64,000 nt of DNA from SXNM01 sp964586155 (GTDB lineage Bacteria; Myxococcota_A; UBA9042): positions 62,001 to 126,000 of the forward strand of contig CAZPHC010000011.1 of NCBI GenBank assembly GCA_964586155.1, read 5' to 3'. The position numbers and the translations under genes are program-made. The notes beneath the pieces were generated by a model. That model made no database searches. It was not told where the DNA came from and worked only from the letters and a program-made list of their open reading frames with translations. Within the stretch, counting starts at the first letter, position 1. The number at the start of each line of letters is the position of its first letter. Shown here in pieces: positions 39,015-48,219 of the stretch.

Positions 39015-40220
39015 TCAGGCCATGGGGTCGAAGCGCCCGGCGAGGACATCGCGCGCGATGGTGCCGATGTGCACCTCGTCCGGTCCGTCGGCGATACGCG
39101 CGGCGCGGGCGAAGCGGTACCAGCGCGCGAACGGCATGTCGTCCGAATAGCCGAGGCCGCCGTGCATCTGGACCGCGTCGTCGAGGATCTTGCACAGGCC
39201 GCGCGCGACGAAGGTCTTGGTGATGGACGAGGCCGTACGCGCGGCGTGGACGTCGCCGCGCTCGAGCTGCGCCGCGCAATGCAGCGTCATCAAGTTGCCG
39301 GCGTGGATCGTCGTCGCAGCCTCGGCGATCATCGCCTGGACCAGCTGATGGTCAGCGAGCGGACGTCCAAACGAGACACGGCGCCGCACGTAGTCCTCGC
39401 ACAGCGAGAGCGTCCGCGAGGCCAGGCCAAGCCAGCGCATGCAGTGCGTCAGGCGCGCTGGCACCAGGCGCAGCTGGGCGAGGCTGAACCCGTCGCCCAG
39501 GCCGCCGAGGATGTCGCGCTCGTCGAGACGAACCCCGTCAAAGCGAAGCTCTGCCTCGCGATGCGCCAGCAAAGGCTCTGCCATTGTATCGATATCGCGG
39601 ACATGGATGACCCCCTCGCGATCGCGCGGCACCAGGAAGATCGTGGCGCCGTGGCGTGGATCCTCGGACGTGCGCGCCATCACCAACAGGAACGCGGCCT
39701 TGCCTGCGCCCGTCGCGTACCATTTGTGGCCATCCAGGCGCCAGCCATCGCCGTCCTCGCGCGCCGTGGTCGCGAGGTTGCGCGGATCCGAGCCTGCGCC
39801 TGGTGCCGGCTCGGTCATGCAGAAGGCCGACGTGATGCGGCCCTCGGCCAGCGGCCGCAGCCAGCGTTCCCGCTGCGCCGGGCTGCCGACGCGAAGCAGC
39901 AGGTCCATGTTGCCCTGATCGGGTGCGTCGCAGCCAAAGACGGTCGGGCCGACCGGGCTGCGGCCCATCTCGCGGAACAGCACGCACATGCCGAGGGTGC
40001 CGAGACCAGCGCCGCCCCAGGCGACCGGCAGGTGGGGCGTCCACAAGCCAGCTGCCTTGGCCCGCTCGCGCAAGGCCTGCAACGTCGTGGCCTCGCCGAC
40101 GCGATCTTCGGCCTCGATCTGTGCCTCGACCGGCAGGATCTCGCTCTCCAGGAAGTGGCGCACCTGCGCGCCGCGGGCCCGGAGGTCGGCCGAGATCCCA
40201 TCGTGATTGCCGGTGCTCAT
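39015..40220 (-). CDS. Acyl-CoA dehydrogenase
   Basis: A 401-residue FAD enzyme that oxidises acyl-CoA to enoyl-CoA. It has AFCMTEPAPGAGSDP (FAD-binding strand), then GHKWYATGA, FGRPLADHQLVQ and a C-terminal MHGGLGYSDDMPFARWYR followed by DGPDEVH, a pattern seen in ACAD10/11-like members. GGAG lies 5 nt before the ATG. It stands alone; its partner ETF is not in the window. Substrate chain length cannot be read. It may be linked functionally to the thiolase at 28.3 kb. Confidence 0.93.
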   Translation of the reverse strand: MSTGNHDGISADLRARGAQVRHFLESEILPVEAQIEAEDRVGEATTLQALRERAKAAGLWTPHLPVAWGGAGLGTLGMCVLFREMGRSPVGPTVFGCDAPDQGNMDLLLRVGSPAQRERWLRPLAEGRITSAFCMTEPAPGAGSDPRNLATTAREDGDGWRLDGHKWYATGAGKAAFLLVMARTSEDPRHGATIFLVPRDREGVIHVRDIDTMAEPLLAHREAELRFDGVRLDERDILGGLGDGFSLAQLRLVPARLTHCMRWLGLASRTLSLCEDYVRRRVSFGRPLADHQLVQAMIAEAATTIHAGNLMTLHCAAQLERGDVHAARTASSITKTFVARGLCKILDDAVQMHGGLGYSDDMPFARWYRFARAARIADGPDEVHIGTIARDVLAGRFDPMA

Positions 40221-40304
40221 CGTGACTCCAGGTGGCGGCGGAGCTGCGGGCCGCGCGACGCGGGCAGAGCTCCGTGTGTGGATCGCGGGAGGCGCCGCGT
40301 CGGC

Positions 40305-43226
40305 TCAGGCGGCAGCGTGCGCGGCCGGGGGATCGGGCAGCAGGAGCACCCGGGTCGCTCCGATGGCCACGAGCGTCTGCGCCTCGCGCAGTTCGATCAA
40401 GGCGGGGGCCTGGATCGGGTCGACCGCGGCGCCAGGCGCGCCTCCGCTGCGCTGCGCGCTGGCCGCCCCGACCACGACAAAGGCCCAGCGCGCGTGGGCG
40501 TCGCAGGTCAGGCTCTGGCCGTCGCCCAGGGCCTCGTGACGGGCACAGTCGAACCACTCGACGCGCGCGTTGTGGTCCAGGTGCTGCCATGGCCGGCGCG
40601 TGCGCAGGTGGTTGTCGAAGCGCCGGCGCGCGAGGGCGCCCCAGCAGGCCTCTGCCAGCTCGGCGGACTCTGCGATGGCACTCTCGAAGGCATCGCGGCC
40701 GAGCCGGACGAGCGTGACAGCCGTGGCGCACAGGGCCGATGCCGTCCGCGGCTCACCCGTCAACAGCGCCATCTCGCCGAGGATGTCGCCGCCGCCGAGC
40801 ACGTCGATCGGCCGCTCGTGCCCGGCCTCGTCGCGCATGGAGATATGCACGGCGCCGCGGACGATGAAGAACATCGCGTCGCCGCGGTCGCCCTGCTGGA
40901 AGAGCTGGTCACCCGCCGGCATGACCACGACCCGCGCCGCGCTGGCGATGCGTTGCAGCTGCTCGGGCGCGAGGCCCTCGAAGAGCGGGATCTCGGCGAC
41001 GATCTCGTGCAGCTCCGGCAGTCGTGCCCGCGTCGCGGCCACGGCGAGCCTGGCCATCCGCTCCTCGACCTCGGCGGCGAGGCGGGTCGCTTCGGCCTCC
41101 GAGAGCACACCGCTGTGGCCGCAAGCGAGCAACTGCTCCCGCTCGAGGTTCAGCGCGATGCGCTCCGCGATGCGGGTCTCGATCGCGGCCGAGATCTCGG
41201 GCATACCCACGCGCATCTCTTCGAGGCCCTGCTTGCCGTCGGCGTGGTAGCGTTGGTAGGTCGCGCGGATCTGCGCCTCTGCCTCCGGGCTTGGGAACTC
41301 GAGCCCCCCGAGGGCGGCGAGGACCTTGGATGCAGCCGAGGACATGCCGCGCATCAGGTCGTACTGCAGGGCCAGGTTCTCGAACTCGACGTTGGCGTAG
41401 AGACCGGCGAAGGCCTCGGTCTCGCGCAGCATCCGGGTCATGCGCCGGCGCAGGTCGGCCGACGCCGGGATGCGCGACTCGGGCGGGTCGAGCTTGCCGA
41501 GCGAGATGGCGTCGAAGTGGCTGTTGATCTCGTGGTCGAGCACCTTGACCGCGCGGCTGCCGAGGGTGCCGTGGCCAAAGGCGTGCCAATACGCCTCGCG
41601 CTCGATGCCGAGGACCTGGGCCCAGACGCCGCCGGCCCGCTCGTGCGGCGGCAGCTTGTCGAGGTCGGCACGCAGCGCGTCGCGCTGGTTCGCGAGTTGG
41701 CCCCGGCGCACCTCGAGTGAGTCGACGACCTCGTTCCAGCGCACGGTGCGCAGGTCCCGCGAGGTGCGCATCGTGTCGATCGCCTGGCGCACGCGGTCGA
41801 GCACGCTCGCCCTCGCTCCGACCGCGGCCATGGCCTCGCCGATCGGAGGCGCGTCGTAGCCGAGCCGCGAGAGCAACGCCCCCATCGTCATGCCGTTGAC
41901 CGCGATCGACAGCAGCACGACGCCTGCGGTGAGCAGAAGCATCTTCTGCGACACGACCTCGGGCACCATCTCGTTGGTGGCCAGCGCGAGCACCAGCGCC
42001 ATCGCGACCGCGCCACGCAGGCCGCCCCAGCTGACGATCAGCACGTCCGGGCCGGAGATCGGGTCGCCGAAGCGATCGGCGAGCGGGCGGAAGGCCGCGG
42101 TCACGACGAAGCGAATCGCCATGATGCCGACGTAGACCGCGAGGATCAGGCCGAAGTCGGCCAGCGTCGCGTCCTGGAAGCGGTGGCCGATGACCAGCCC
42201 CACCAGGAAGAAGATGAGCGTGTTGGCCATATGGGCCAGCAGCTCCCAGAATTGGTGCAGGAAGTGCGCGATCTCGGGGCTGACGGTCGTGCGCGCCGGG
42301 CCGCCCATCCACAGGCCAGCGGCGACCAGGGCCATCACGCCAGAGACGTGCAACATGCCTTCGGCGACCCACATCGCCATGTAGCCGAGCACCAGCGTCG
42401 CGGTGATCTCGACCAGGGGATCATTGAAGGTGCGCCCCAGGATCCACGCCGTCGCCAGCGCCAGCAGCCAGCCGACGATCAGGCCACCGGCGACCACGAC
42501 GACGAAGTGCATCGAGGTCGAGGCGACGCCACCGAACGGTCGTCCGACGACGAGCTCGAGCATCACGCCCGAGACGACGATGGCGGTGCCGTCGTTGAGC
42601 AGCGACTCGCCTTCGATCAAGTGCGCGAGCTTCTTGTTGACGCCGAGATCGCGCAGCAGCGCCACGACGGCGACGGGGTCGGTCGCGCTGATGAGCGCGC
42701 CGAAGAAGAGCGAGGCGAGCAGCGCGCCGTTCTCGATGATGGTTCCGCGCGCGGCGCCGTGTGTGACGAACGCGCCATCCCAATCCCAACCGGCGTAGGG
42801 GAGCAACACGAAGAGAAGGCCGCCCGAGAGCGCCGTGGCCACGAGCATCGCCGGACCGGCGAACACGACCGCGGGGCCCACGGTCTTCTTGAAGGTGTGG
42901 AGATCGATGGCGAACGCCGATTCGAAGACCAGGGCGGGCAAGAAACAGAACATGATCAGGTCCGGCTGGACCCGGAGGCCGCTGCCGAGCGCCTGGAGCA
43001 GGTAGTCGATGGTGTGCGGATGGAACTCCGGGTTGGCGAACGCCGCCATGCGTGCGTCGAAGCCGAGCGCAGGCCAGCCCAGCGCGACGCCGCAAGCGAG
43101 CCCGAGCATCAGCATCGCGATGGTGTACGGCACCTTGAGTACGCCAGAGAGCAGCCTCAGCACCGAGCCGACCGCGAGGGTCATGCTGAACAGGATGACG
43201 ACAGCAAGTTCGGTGCCGTGGTGCAT
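40305..43226 (-). CDS. NhaP-type Na+/H+ antiporter with C-terminal cyclic-nucleotide-binding domain
   Basis: A 973-residue protein. Residues 1-440 hold about 12 transmembrane helices of the CPA1 (NhaP/NHE) type. The conserved ion site is in ISATDPVAVVALL (Asp pair region) and GESLLNDGTAIV; SWGGLRGAVAMALVL is also typical. Residues about 450-740 are a long helical cytoplasmic region. Residues about 743-850 form a cyclic-nucleotide-binding domain (IPLFEGLAPEQLQRIA, then GDAMFFIVRGAVHI and GEMALLTGEPRTASA). The phosphate cassette has Arg in EPRTA. A similar order occurs in plant SOS1 and sperm NHE. I chose the ATG at 43226 (AGGAG 8 nt upstream). Confidence 0.92.
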   Translation of the reverse strand: MHHGTELAVVILFSMTLAVGSVLRLLSGVLKVPYTIAMLMLGLACGVALGWPALGFDARMAAFANPEFHPHTIDYLLQALGSGLRVQPDLIMFCFLPALVFESAFAIDLHTFKKTVGPAVVFAGPAMLVATALSGGLLFVLLPYAGWDWDGAFVTHGAARGTIIENGALLASLFFGALISATDPVAVVALLRDLGVNKKLAHLIEGESLLNDGTAIVVSGVMLELVVGRPFGGVASTSMHFVVVVAGGLIVGWLLALATAWILGRTFNDPLVEITATLVLGYMAMWVAEGMLHVSGVMALVAAGLWMGGPARTTVSPEIAHFLHQFWELLAHMANTLIFFLVGLVIGHRFQDATLADFGLILAVYVGIMAIRFVVTAAFRPLADRFGDPISGPDVLIVSWGGLRGAVAMALVLALATNEMVPEVVSQKMLLLTAGVVLLSIAVNGMTMGALLSRLGYDAPPIGEAMAAVGARASVLDRVRQAIDTMRTSRDLRTVRWNEVVDSLEVRRGQLANQRDALRADLDKLPPHERAGGVWAQVLGIEREAYWHAFGHGTLGSRAVKVLDHEINSHFDAISLGKLDPPESRIPASADLRRRMTRMLRETEAFAGLYANVEFENLALQYDLMRGMSSAASKVLAALGGLEFPSPEAEAQIRATYQRYHADGKQGLEEMRVGMPEISAAIETRIAERIALNLEREQLLACGHSGVLSEAEATRLAAEVEERMARLAVAATRARLPELHEIVAEIPLFEGLAPEQLQRIASAARVVVMPAGDQLFQQGDRGDAMFFIVRGAVHISMRDEAGHERPIDVLGGGDILGEMALLTGEPRTASALCATAVTLVRLGRDAFESAIAESAELAEACWGALARRRFDNHLRTRRPWQHLDHNARVEWFDCARHEALGDGQSLTCDAHARWAFVVVGAASAQRSGGAPGAAVDPIQAPALIELREAQTLVAIGATRVLLLPDPPAAHAAA

Positions 43227-43267
43227 GGCCGAGGCTCCTGGTTGGATGTGCATGCGCTGAGGAGTGG

Positions 43268-43297
43268 ACCGTAGCGCGCTGTCCAACCGAGCGTCAA
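43268..43297 (-). promoter_or_regulatory. Candidate promoter for the antiporter
   Basis: On the minus strand TTGACG (43297-43292), 18 nt and TACGGT (43273-43268), 42 bp before the ATG at 43226. Confidence 0.45.
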
Positions 43298-43426
43298 CGC
43301 ACGATGTCCGGCAGCGCGCCACGGCGCGCGCCCCTGCTCGGCCTCGGGGACGGGGTCGCTTGGGGGGCCGGTGTCGTGTCCGGGCGCAGCCGGGGTCGGG
43401 GCGTTCCGACACGCGGCGGGATCGCC

Positions 43427-43455
43427 TTGCGATGCCAGGCCCCAAGCGCTAGGGT
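43427..43455 (+). promoter_or_regulatory. Candidate promoter for a lipoprotein gene
   Basis: TTGCGA (43427-43432), exactly 17 nt and TAGGGT (43450-43455). The ATG at 43596 is 140 bp away, so either the leader is long or another promoter is used. Confidence 0.35.
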
Positions 43456-43595
43456 CCGGCGCGATCCGCGGCCCAGGCACGGCCAGCGGCGCCGAACGAC
43501 GGTCTGCGCGCGCTGCGCGCCCCGGCCCGCGGAGCGCCGCTTGACGCCGATACGGTGCCGCGGCGAGGTGCCCTTCGTCCGGTCAGGAGTCTCTC

Positions 43596-44579
43596 ATGCG
43601 TCGTTCGAGTGTTGCTTCATGTCTGCTTGCGGGCCTGGTCCTTTCGTCCCTTTCGACGTCGGGCTGCGCAGAGATCCAGTTCGTTCGGGCTGACGGCGCC
43701 GCCAAGTACCGTCCACTGGCGTCGGCCGATCGGGTCCAGGTCGCCCAGAGCGTGCAGGAGCTGCCGCAGCCGACGGCCGAGCTCGGCGAGCTCTCGTTCA
43801 AGGTGACCGAGACCAAGGAGGCCAAAGCGGACCTGAACGCTGCGACCGCGCGCCTGCGCTCGCACGCCGCCCGCTACGGCTGCGACGCGCTCGTCGCGCC
43901 GAGCTCCGAGACCCAAGAGACCAAGGTCAAGCGCAAGGCCAAGAAGCTCGACGACCAGGGCCGTCAGGTCATCGCCGAGACCGAAGAGTCCATCTACACG
44001 CACCACTACCGCGCTCGCTGCGTCCGGACCGCCGCCGCGCCGGGCGGCCTGCAGGACGATCCCGCGCCCGCGGCCGCGCCCAAGCTCTCGGCCGCCGCGA
44101 CGCCGCCCAAGCCCGCCACCACCGCCGCCGAACCTGCAGAGGCTGGCGAGTCCGACGAAGACGTGGTCGAGGTCTGGCGCGCCCTGAACCGCTACCGCCG
44201 CTCGTTCCTCGTCGCGTGGGCCGACAAGCTGTCCGGGCCGCCCGCGTCGGCGATGGAGACGCTCGACGCCTTCAACGAGCTGATGGCGCAGGTCACCGGG
44301 CCGGGCGGGCTCTGGCGCAAGACGATGCCGCGCGAGTGGTATGGCTGCGTCGACGCGCCCGGCACCGAGCAGTGCAAGCGCCTGGCCAAGGCCAACGAGG
44401 AGCTCGAAGTCTGGGACGCCTACCAGAAGAAGCTGCTCGCCCAGAAGGGGGCCGCGGCCAAGGGCTGGCTCAAGACGAACAAGCCGCGAATCCTGGCCTA
44501 CCTCGACCGCTACGTGCCCCTGACCGCGAGCCTCAGCGCGGCGCAATCGACCGGATTCTACGTCGACAAGCTGCGCTGA
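43596..44579 (+). CDS. Lipoprotein of unknown function
   Basis: A 327-residue protein. AGGAG stands 6 nt before the ATG. The lipoprotein signal ends STSGC (Cys24). Residues about 45-150 are compact, with LGELSFKVTETKEAKADL and RYGCDALVAPSSE, a pattern found in small secreted proteins of the DUF4156/RcsF-like type (a guess). A Pro/Ala linker (150-195) leads to a helical C-terminal part with Cys in WYGCVDAPGTEQC, probably a disulfide. I cannot name a function. The next gene downstream is also a lipoprotein but has its own promoter candidate. Confidence 0.82.
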   Translation: MRRSSVASCLLAGLVLSSLSTSGCAEIQFVRADGAAKYRPLASADRVQVAQSVQELPQPTAELGELSFKVTETKEAKADLNAATARLRSHAARYGCDALVAPSSETQETKVKRKAKKLDDQGRQVIAETEESIYTHHYRARCVRTAAAPGGLQDDPAPAAAPKLSAAATPPKPATTAAEPAEAGESDEDVVEVWRALNRYRRSFLVAWADKLSGPPASAMETLDAFNELMAQVTGPGGLWRKTMPREWYGCVDAPGTEQCKRLAKANEELEVWDAYQKKLLAQKGAAAKGWLKTNKPRILAYLDRYVPLTASLSAAQSTGFYVDKLR

Positions 44580-44643
44580 GCGCTGCCACCGGGATCCGGG
44601 CGGCCGGCGCGCTCGCTGCCGAGACGCCGGCCCTCGCGACGGC

Positions 44644-44672
44644 TTGCTGCCTCGGACCGCGGACCGTATCCT
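44644..44672 (+). promoter_or_regulatory. Candidate promoter for the Kazal-like lipoprotein
   Basis: TTGCTG (44644-44649), exactly 17 nt and TATCCT (44667-44672). It lies 31 bp before the ATG at 44704 and excludes an in-frame start at 44644. Confidence 0.5.
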
Positions 44673-44703
44673 CGACCGACGACCCGAGGTGGAGGATTCG
44701 ACC

Positions 44704-45963
44704 ATGCGCACGTTGCTCTCGTGGACCACGGTCCGACTCGCTCCGATCGCGTTCGTCGCGGCCGGCGTCGCGCTCGGCGGCTGTGGCGCCGACCCCCAAC
44801 CGAACACGATCGGCATCTTCGTCGACGCGAGCGGCGGCAACGACACCGGCAGCGGTGTCGACACGGTCGCGGACGACACGGCTGTCGCGTCCGACACCGC
44901 CGCCGAGGACGTGGCGGTCGCCGACACGGCGGAGCCGGCCGACACGGCCGATACCGCGGTCGCCCAAGACACCGCCGTCGCCGCCGATACCGACGGGCCG
45001 GAGGTCACCACGCCGATGCCTTGCACCCTCGACACGAGCAAGGGGCGCACGGGCAAGGAATGCCCCGACGACCAGGCCTGCGTCGCGCCGGTCGGCGGCT
45101 GCAAGGGCACGGTCATCGGCCAGTGCAAGCCCGTGATCTCGAGCTGCCCGGACGGCGGCTCGCCGGTGTGCGACTGCAACGGCAAGACCTGGTCGAGCGC
45201 CTGCGAGGCGCAGAAGGCGCTGGCCACCGTGGCCAGTGACGGTGCCTGCGTGAGCACCGGCCCCGCCCCGTGCGGCGGCAACACCGGCAAGACCTGCCCC
45301 AACGGCCAGATGTGCGATCCGACCGCCTGCGGCGCCAACACCGCCGGCGTCTGCGTGGTCGATCCGACCGGCGGGCCGTGCCCCAACGGCGGCACACCCG
45401 AGTGCGGCTGCGACGACAAGACCTATCCCAACGCGTGCTACCGCCTGCTGGCCGGCGTGACCAAGAAGTCGACCGGCGAGTGCCCCGCCGATCCGGGCGC
45501 GTCGCTGTGCAAGATCGGCCCCGCCGGCAAGCCGCTGACGATCTGCCCGACCGGCACCTGGTGCCGCGTCTACCCGACCAACCCGATCCCCTGCACCGGC
45601 GAGGGCGAATGCGTGCCCGTGCCGCCGGTCTGCGACAACACCGTCGCGCCCGTCTGCGCCTGCAACTTCCAGAGCTACGACAACCCGTGCAAGGCGCAGC
45701 TGGCGATGGCCAACGTCAAGTCGCAGGGCGTCTGCGGCGGCGGTGGCTGCACCGAGGGCCAAGGCGCCTGCGGGCCGACGCAGTACTGCGCTGTGCCCCA
45801 GGGCCAATGCGGCGGCCAGGGCGTCTGCATCGCCAAGGCCGACCCGACGAGCTGCGGCTTCGACGTGGCGCCCGTGTGCGGCTGCGACAACAAGACCTAT
45901 TCGAATCCTGGCTGCGCGGCGGTCGCTGGCGTGGTCGTCAAGTCCAACGGGGCCTGCAACTGA
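44704..45963 (+). CDS. Lipoprotein with several Kazal-like Cys repeats
   Basis: A 419-residue protein. GGAGG precedes the ATG. The lipoprotein signal ends LGGC (Cys27). Residues about 30-100 are an Asp/Thr/Ala/Val linker. Four repeats follow of the Kazal-like pattern: C-x-x-G-x-P-V-C-x-C-x-G-K-T-W/Y-x-N/S-x-C, then a last Cys about 15 residues on (SPVCDCNGKTWSSAC, TPECGCDDKTYPNAC, APVCACNFQSYDNPC, APVCGCDNKTYSNPGC). Kazal modules in animals inhibit serine proteases by an exposed loop; bacterial ones are thought to do similar or to act as adhesive scaffolds. Anchored outside the membrane, it could protect against proteases of prey or neighbours; this is inferred. Confidence 0.85.
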   Translation: MRTLLSWTTVRLAPIAFVAAGVALGGCGADPQPNTIGIFVDASGGNDTGSGVDTVADDTAVASDTAAEDVAVADTAEPADTADTAVAQDTAVAADTDGPEVTTPMPCTLDTSKGRTGKECPDDQACVAPVGGCKGTVIGQCKPVISSCPDGGSPVCDCNGKTWSSACEAQKALATVASDGACVSTGPAPCGGNTGKTCPNGQMCDPTACGANTAGVCVVDPTGGPCPNGGTPECGCDDKTYPNACYRLLAGVTKKSTGECPADPGASLCKIGPAGKPLTICPTGTWCRVYPTNPIPCTGEGECVPVPPVCDNTVAPVCACNFQSYDNPCKAQLAMANVKSQGVCGGGGCTEGQGACGPTQYCAVPQGQCGGQGVCIAKADPTSCGFDVAPVCGCDNKTYSNPGCAAVAGVVVKSNGACN

Positions 45964-45994
45964 GCGCTGATCCGGCGCGACGAGGGAGCTGGGG

Positions 45995-46453
45995 ATGGGG
46001 CGTGTCTTCGACGAGATGAAGGCGTTCTTCGACGCCGACGATTGGAACACCACGCGCATCGAGGAGTCGCCGAACGTCCTGCGCATGGGCTTCCGCGGCG
46101 ATGACGCCGAGTGGCGCTGCTACGCCCAGGCCGACGAGCAGAAAGAGCTCTTCTTGTTCTACTCCGTCGCCCAGGTGAAGGTGCCCGAGAACCGTCGCCA
46201 GGCGGCGATGGAGTTCATGACGCGCGCCAACTATGGCATGTTGATCGGCAACTTCGAGCTCGATCTGAACGATGGCGAGATCCGCTACAAGACCTCGATC
46301 GACGTCGAGGGCACCCCGCTGACCGAGGCGCTGGCCAAGCGCATCGTGTACGCCAACGTCATGACGATGGACCGCTACCTCGCCGGCCTGCTGGGCGTCG
46401 CGTTCGGCAACGTCGAGCCGCGCGAGGCCGTGGCCAAGATCGAGACCAACTAG
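45995..46453 (+). CDS. YbjN-domain protein
   Basis: A 152-residue cytoplasmic protein with the alpha/beta layout of YbjN and type III secretion chaperone folds: MGRVFDEMKAFFDADDWN, then ELFLFYSVAQVKVPE, FMTRANYGMLIGNFELDL and GEIRYKTSIDVEG. YbjN proteins influence surface structures and stress responses in enterobacteria, but no biochemical activity is known. GGGAGCTGGGG lies before the ATG. It lies 31 bp after the Kazal-like gene, so cotranscription is possible. Confidence 0.88.
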   Translation: MGRVFDEMKAFFDADDWNTTRIEESPNVLRMGFRGDDAEWRCYAQADEQKELFLFYSVAQVKVPENRRQAAMEFMTRANYGMLIGNFELDLNDGEIRYKTSIDVEGTPLTEALAKRIVYANVMTMDRYLAGLLGVAFGNVEPREAVAKIETN

Positions 46454-46472
46454 CGCCGATCGGGGCGACGGG

Positions 46473-46509
46473 GCGTCAGGGCGTCGTCGGAGCGTCAGGG
46501 CGTCGTCGG
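46473..46509. repeat. 18-bp direct repeat at a convergent junction
   Basis: gcgtcagggcgtcgtcgg occurs twice (46473-46490 and 46492-46509) with 1 bp between. The second copy covers the stop codon of the caspase-like gene. No stable terminator hairpin is evident. Confidence 0.7.
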
Positions 46510-48219
46510 GACGCGTTCGCGGATCGGCGGCACCGACCGCTCGCAAGTCCGCAGACGCACGTACGTCTGCCAGGCGTCTCCGCCGCGCTTGTGCAGCGCG
46601 ACGGCGAACCGCACGTTGTCGACGGCGCGCAGCAGCCGTTCGGCCAGCGCCCGCGCCACCCAGGCGCGGTCAGCGAGCCTCGCCGCAGCATCACGACTGG
46701 CGCGCAGACGTCGCCACGCCGCGTGGCTCGGATGGCTCCGCAGCCCGCCCGCGATCGCCGCGGCGTCGCGGCGCAGGGTCGCGTCGAAGTCCGGGTGCCA
46801 GGCGTCCTGGAGTTCGGGCCAGGTTCGCAGCAACGCGGCGGCCAGGGTCGCTGCCGCGGTCTGCTCCTGCGCCTGCAGGTCGGCGAGGGCGTCGTCGGCC
46901 TCCTCGACCAACGCGTCGCGGTCCTCCCAGGCGCTGCGGGCGCCCGCGAAGGGATCGTCGAGGCGCAGCGTCCGCGCCAGGGCCGCGATCACCGCGAATT
47001 CCTCGACCAGCAGCGGGCGCATGGCCGCCAGCTGCGCGGCTGTCGGCGACGGTGCCTCGGCCAGTCCGGGCGCCGTGCCGAGCTCGACGCCAGCGTCGTC
47101 CGGATCGCCATGGGCGAGCGCCACCCGCAGCCAGCGCTCGGACGTCGTGGTCGGCACGTCGAACGAGGTGCTGGCGATGCGGACGCGGGTATGGGCCTCG
47201 AGCAGGCTGATCGCGCCGTCGCGGTCGAAGTCGATGTCCTCGGGCTCGAGCGCTTCACCATCGGCGTCGCGACGCTGCAGCGCCGACCAGAACACGCGCG
47301 CATAACCCTCGTGGTGGCGGCGATCGGGATCGGCGTCGCAGCCCGAGGACTCGAGGTCCCAGGTCGAGGCGAAGACGCCGCAGCGATCGGCGTCGCTCGC
47401 TCCAGCGCGCGAGTTGGCTCCGTGGAAGGCCAGCTCGGCAAACGCGCCAGAGAAGCAGGCGCCGACGACGAAGCGCAGCGGCCGCAGCGGTCGCTGGCGG
47501 TCGGCCGCGGCGCCGTCGAGCGCCTGCGCCAGCGTTCGTGGGGTCCAGGCGGCGCCGCCCCAGAAGGGCAGCCGCACGTCGAGCCGTGTGTCTGCGCGCT
47601 CGCCGTGGCCCGAGACGACGACCCAGAGCGGTGACGTCGCCGCCAGCCACTGGCTCTGCAGCGCGGCCTCGACGTTGCCGGCGTCGGCGGCGCTCGCCTC
47701 GATCGTGACGGGCACAAAGGCGGTGGGCATGGCGTGCTCGGGGGCCAGCAGCGCCGCGAGCTCGCGCCGCAACGCGCCGAGTTCGTCCAGCTCGAGCGTA
47801 TCGACCGCGACCACGCGGCTGCCCGTGCCGCCGGCGAAGAGCGTCGCGCCCTGCCCGGCCAAGGCCGCTTGCGCTGCCTGCGCGTCGGCTTCGAGCGAGG
47901 CCTGCGTCGACGACGGCGTCGGCCCGCCGCCGATCACGAGCCAGTCCAAGACGCCATCGGCCCAGGGACGCGGGCCCGCCGGCGTCGGCGAGGCGACCGG
48001 CTCTGCATCGTCGACGGCTCCGGCCGCGGCCGGGCTGGCGGCATCCGGGGCCGTGGAGTCCTGTGGCGGGGCCGTGGTCGGGCCTGGCGGCGCCGCGGTC
48101 GCCGCGTCCACCGACCGCGCTCGGACCGGCGCGGACGGCCCGAGCACGGCGGCCAACCCGAGCACGGCGGCCAACCCGAGCGCGACAGGCCAGGTCGAGC
48201 GCAGGGCGCGGGCGAGCAT
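46495..48219 (-). CDS. Caspase/C13-like cysteine protease with EF-hand motif
   Basis: A 574-residue secreted protein. The signal core is VALGLAAVLGLAAVLG, followed by a long Pro/Ala/Thr linker to about residue 85. The protease-like part has WVVVSGHGE with His205 and RFVVGACFSGAF with Cys255, the His-Cys dyad of clan CD peptidases (caspase/legumain). A perfect EF-hand loop lies at 330-341 (DFDRDGAISLLE), suggesting Ca2+ control. The C-terminal third (about 400-574) is helical. The ATG overlaps the stop of the upstream lipoprotein gene (TGATG), so the two are made together. Activity and target are not known; a non-peptidase clan CD fold is the alternative. Confidence 0.83.
   Translation of the reverse strand: MLARALRSTWPVALGLAAVLGLAAVLGPSAPVRARSVDAATAAPPGPTTAPPQDSTAPDAASPAAAGAVDDAEPVASPTPAGPRPWADGVLDWLVIGGGPTPSSTQASLEADAQAAQAALAGQGATLFAGGTGSRVVAVDTLELDELGALRRELAALLAPEHAMPTAFVPVTIEASAADAGNVEAALQSQWLAATSPLWVVVSGHGERADTRLDVRLPFWGGAAWTPRTLAQALDGAAADRQRPLRPLRFVVGACFSGAFAELAFHGANSRAGASDADRCGVFASTWDLESSGCDADPDRRHHEGYARVFWSALQRRDADGEALEPEDIDFDRDGAISLLEAHTRVRIASTSFDVPTTTSERWLRVALAHGDPDDAGVELGTAPGLAEAPSPTAAQLAAMRPLLVEEFAVIAALARTLRLDDPFAGARSAWEDRDALVEEADDALADLQAQEQTAAATLAAALLRTWPELQDAWHPDFDATLRRDAAAIAGGLRSHPSHAAWRRLRASRDAAARLADRAWVARALAERLLRAVDNVRFAVALHKRGGDAWQTYVRLRTCERSVPPIRERVPTTP

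Larger units (their letters stand above)
43227..43595. other. Divergent intergenic region (369 bp)
   Basis: It holds a minus-strand candidate promoter for the antiporter (43268-43297) and a plus-strand one for the lipoprotein (43427-43455). The rest is very GC-rich without any RNA gene, repeat or small frame I can support. Confidence 0.5.

Noticed and set aside
42183..43274. A His/Asp/Glu-rich frame opposite the antiporter
   Set aside because: It mirrors hydrophobic transmembrane codons on the other strand, which read as charged residues in antisense.
43427..43595. Riboswitch or small RNA in the long leader
   Set aside because: I found no conserved riboswitch core or stable terminator-like stem; only high GC content.
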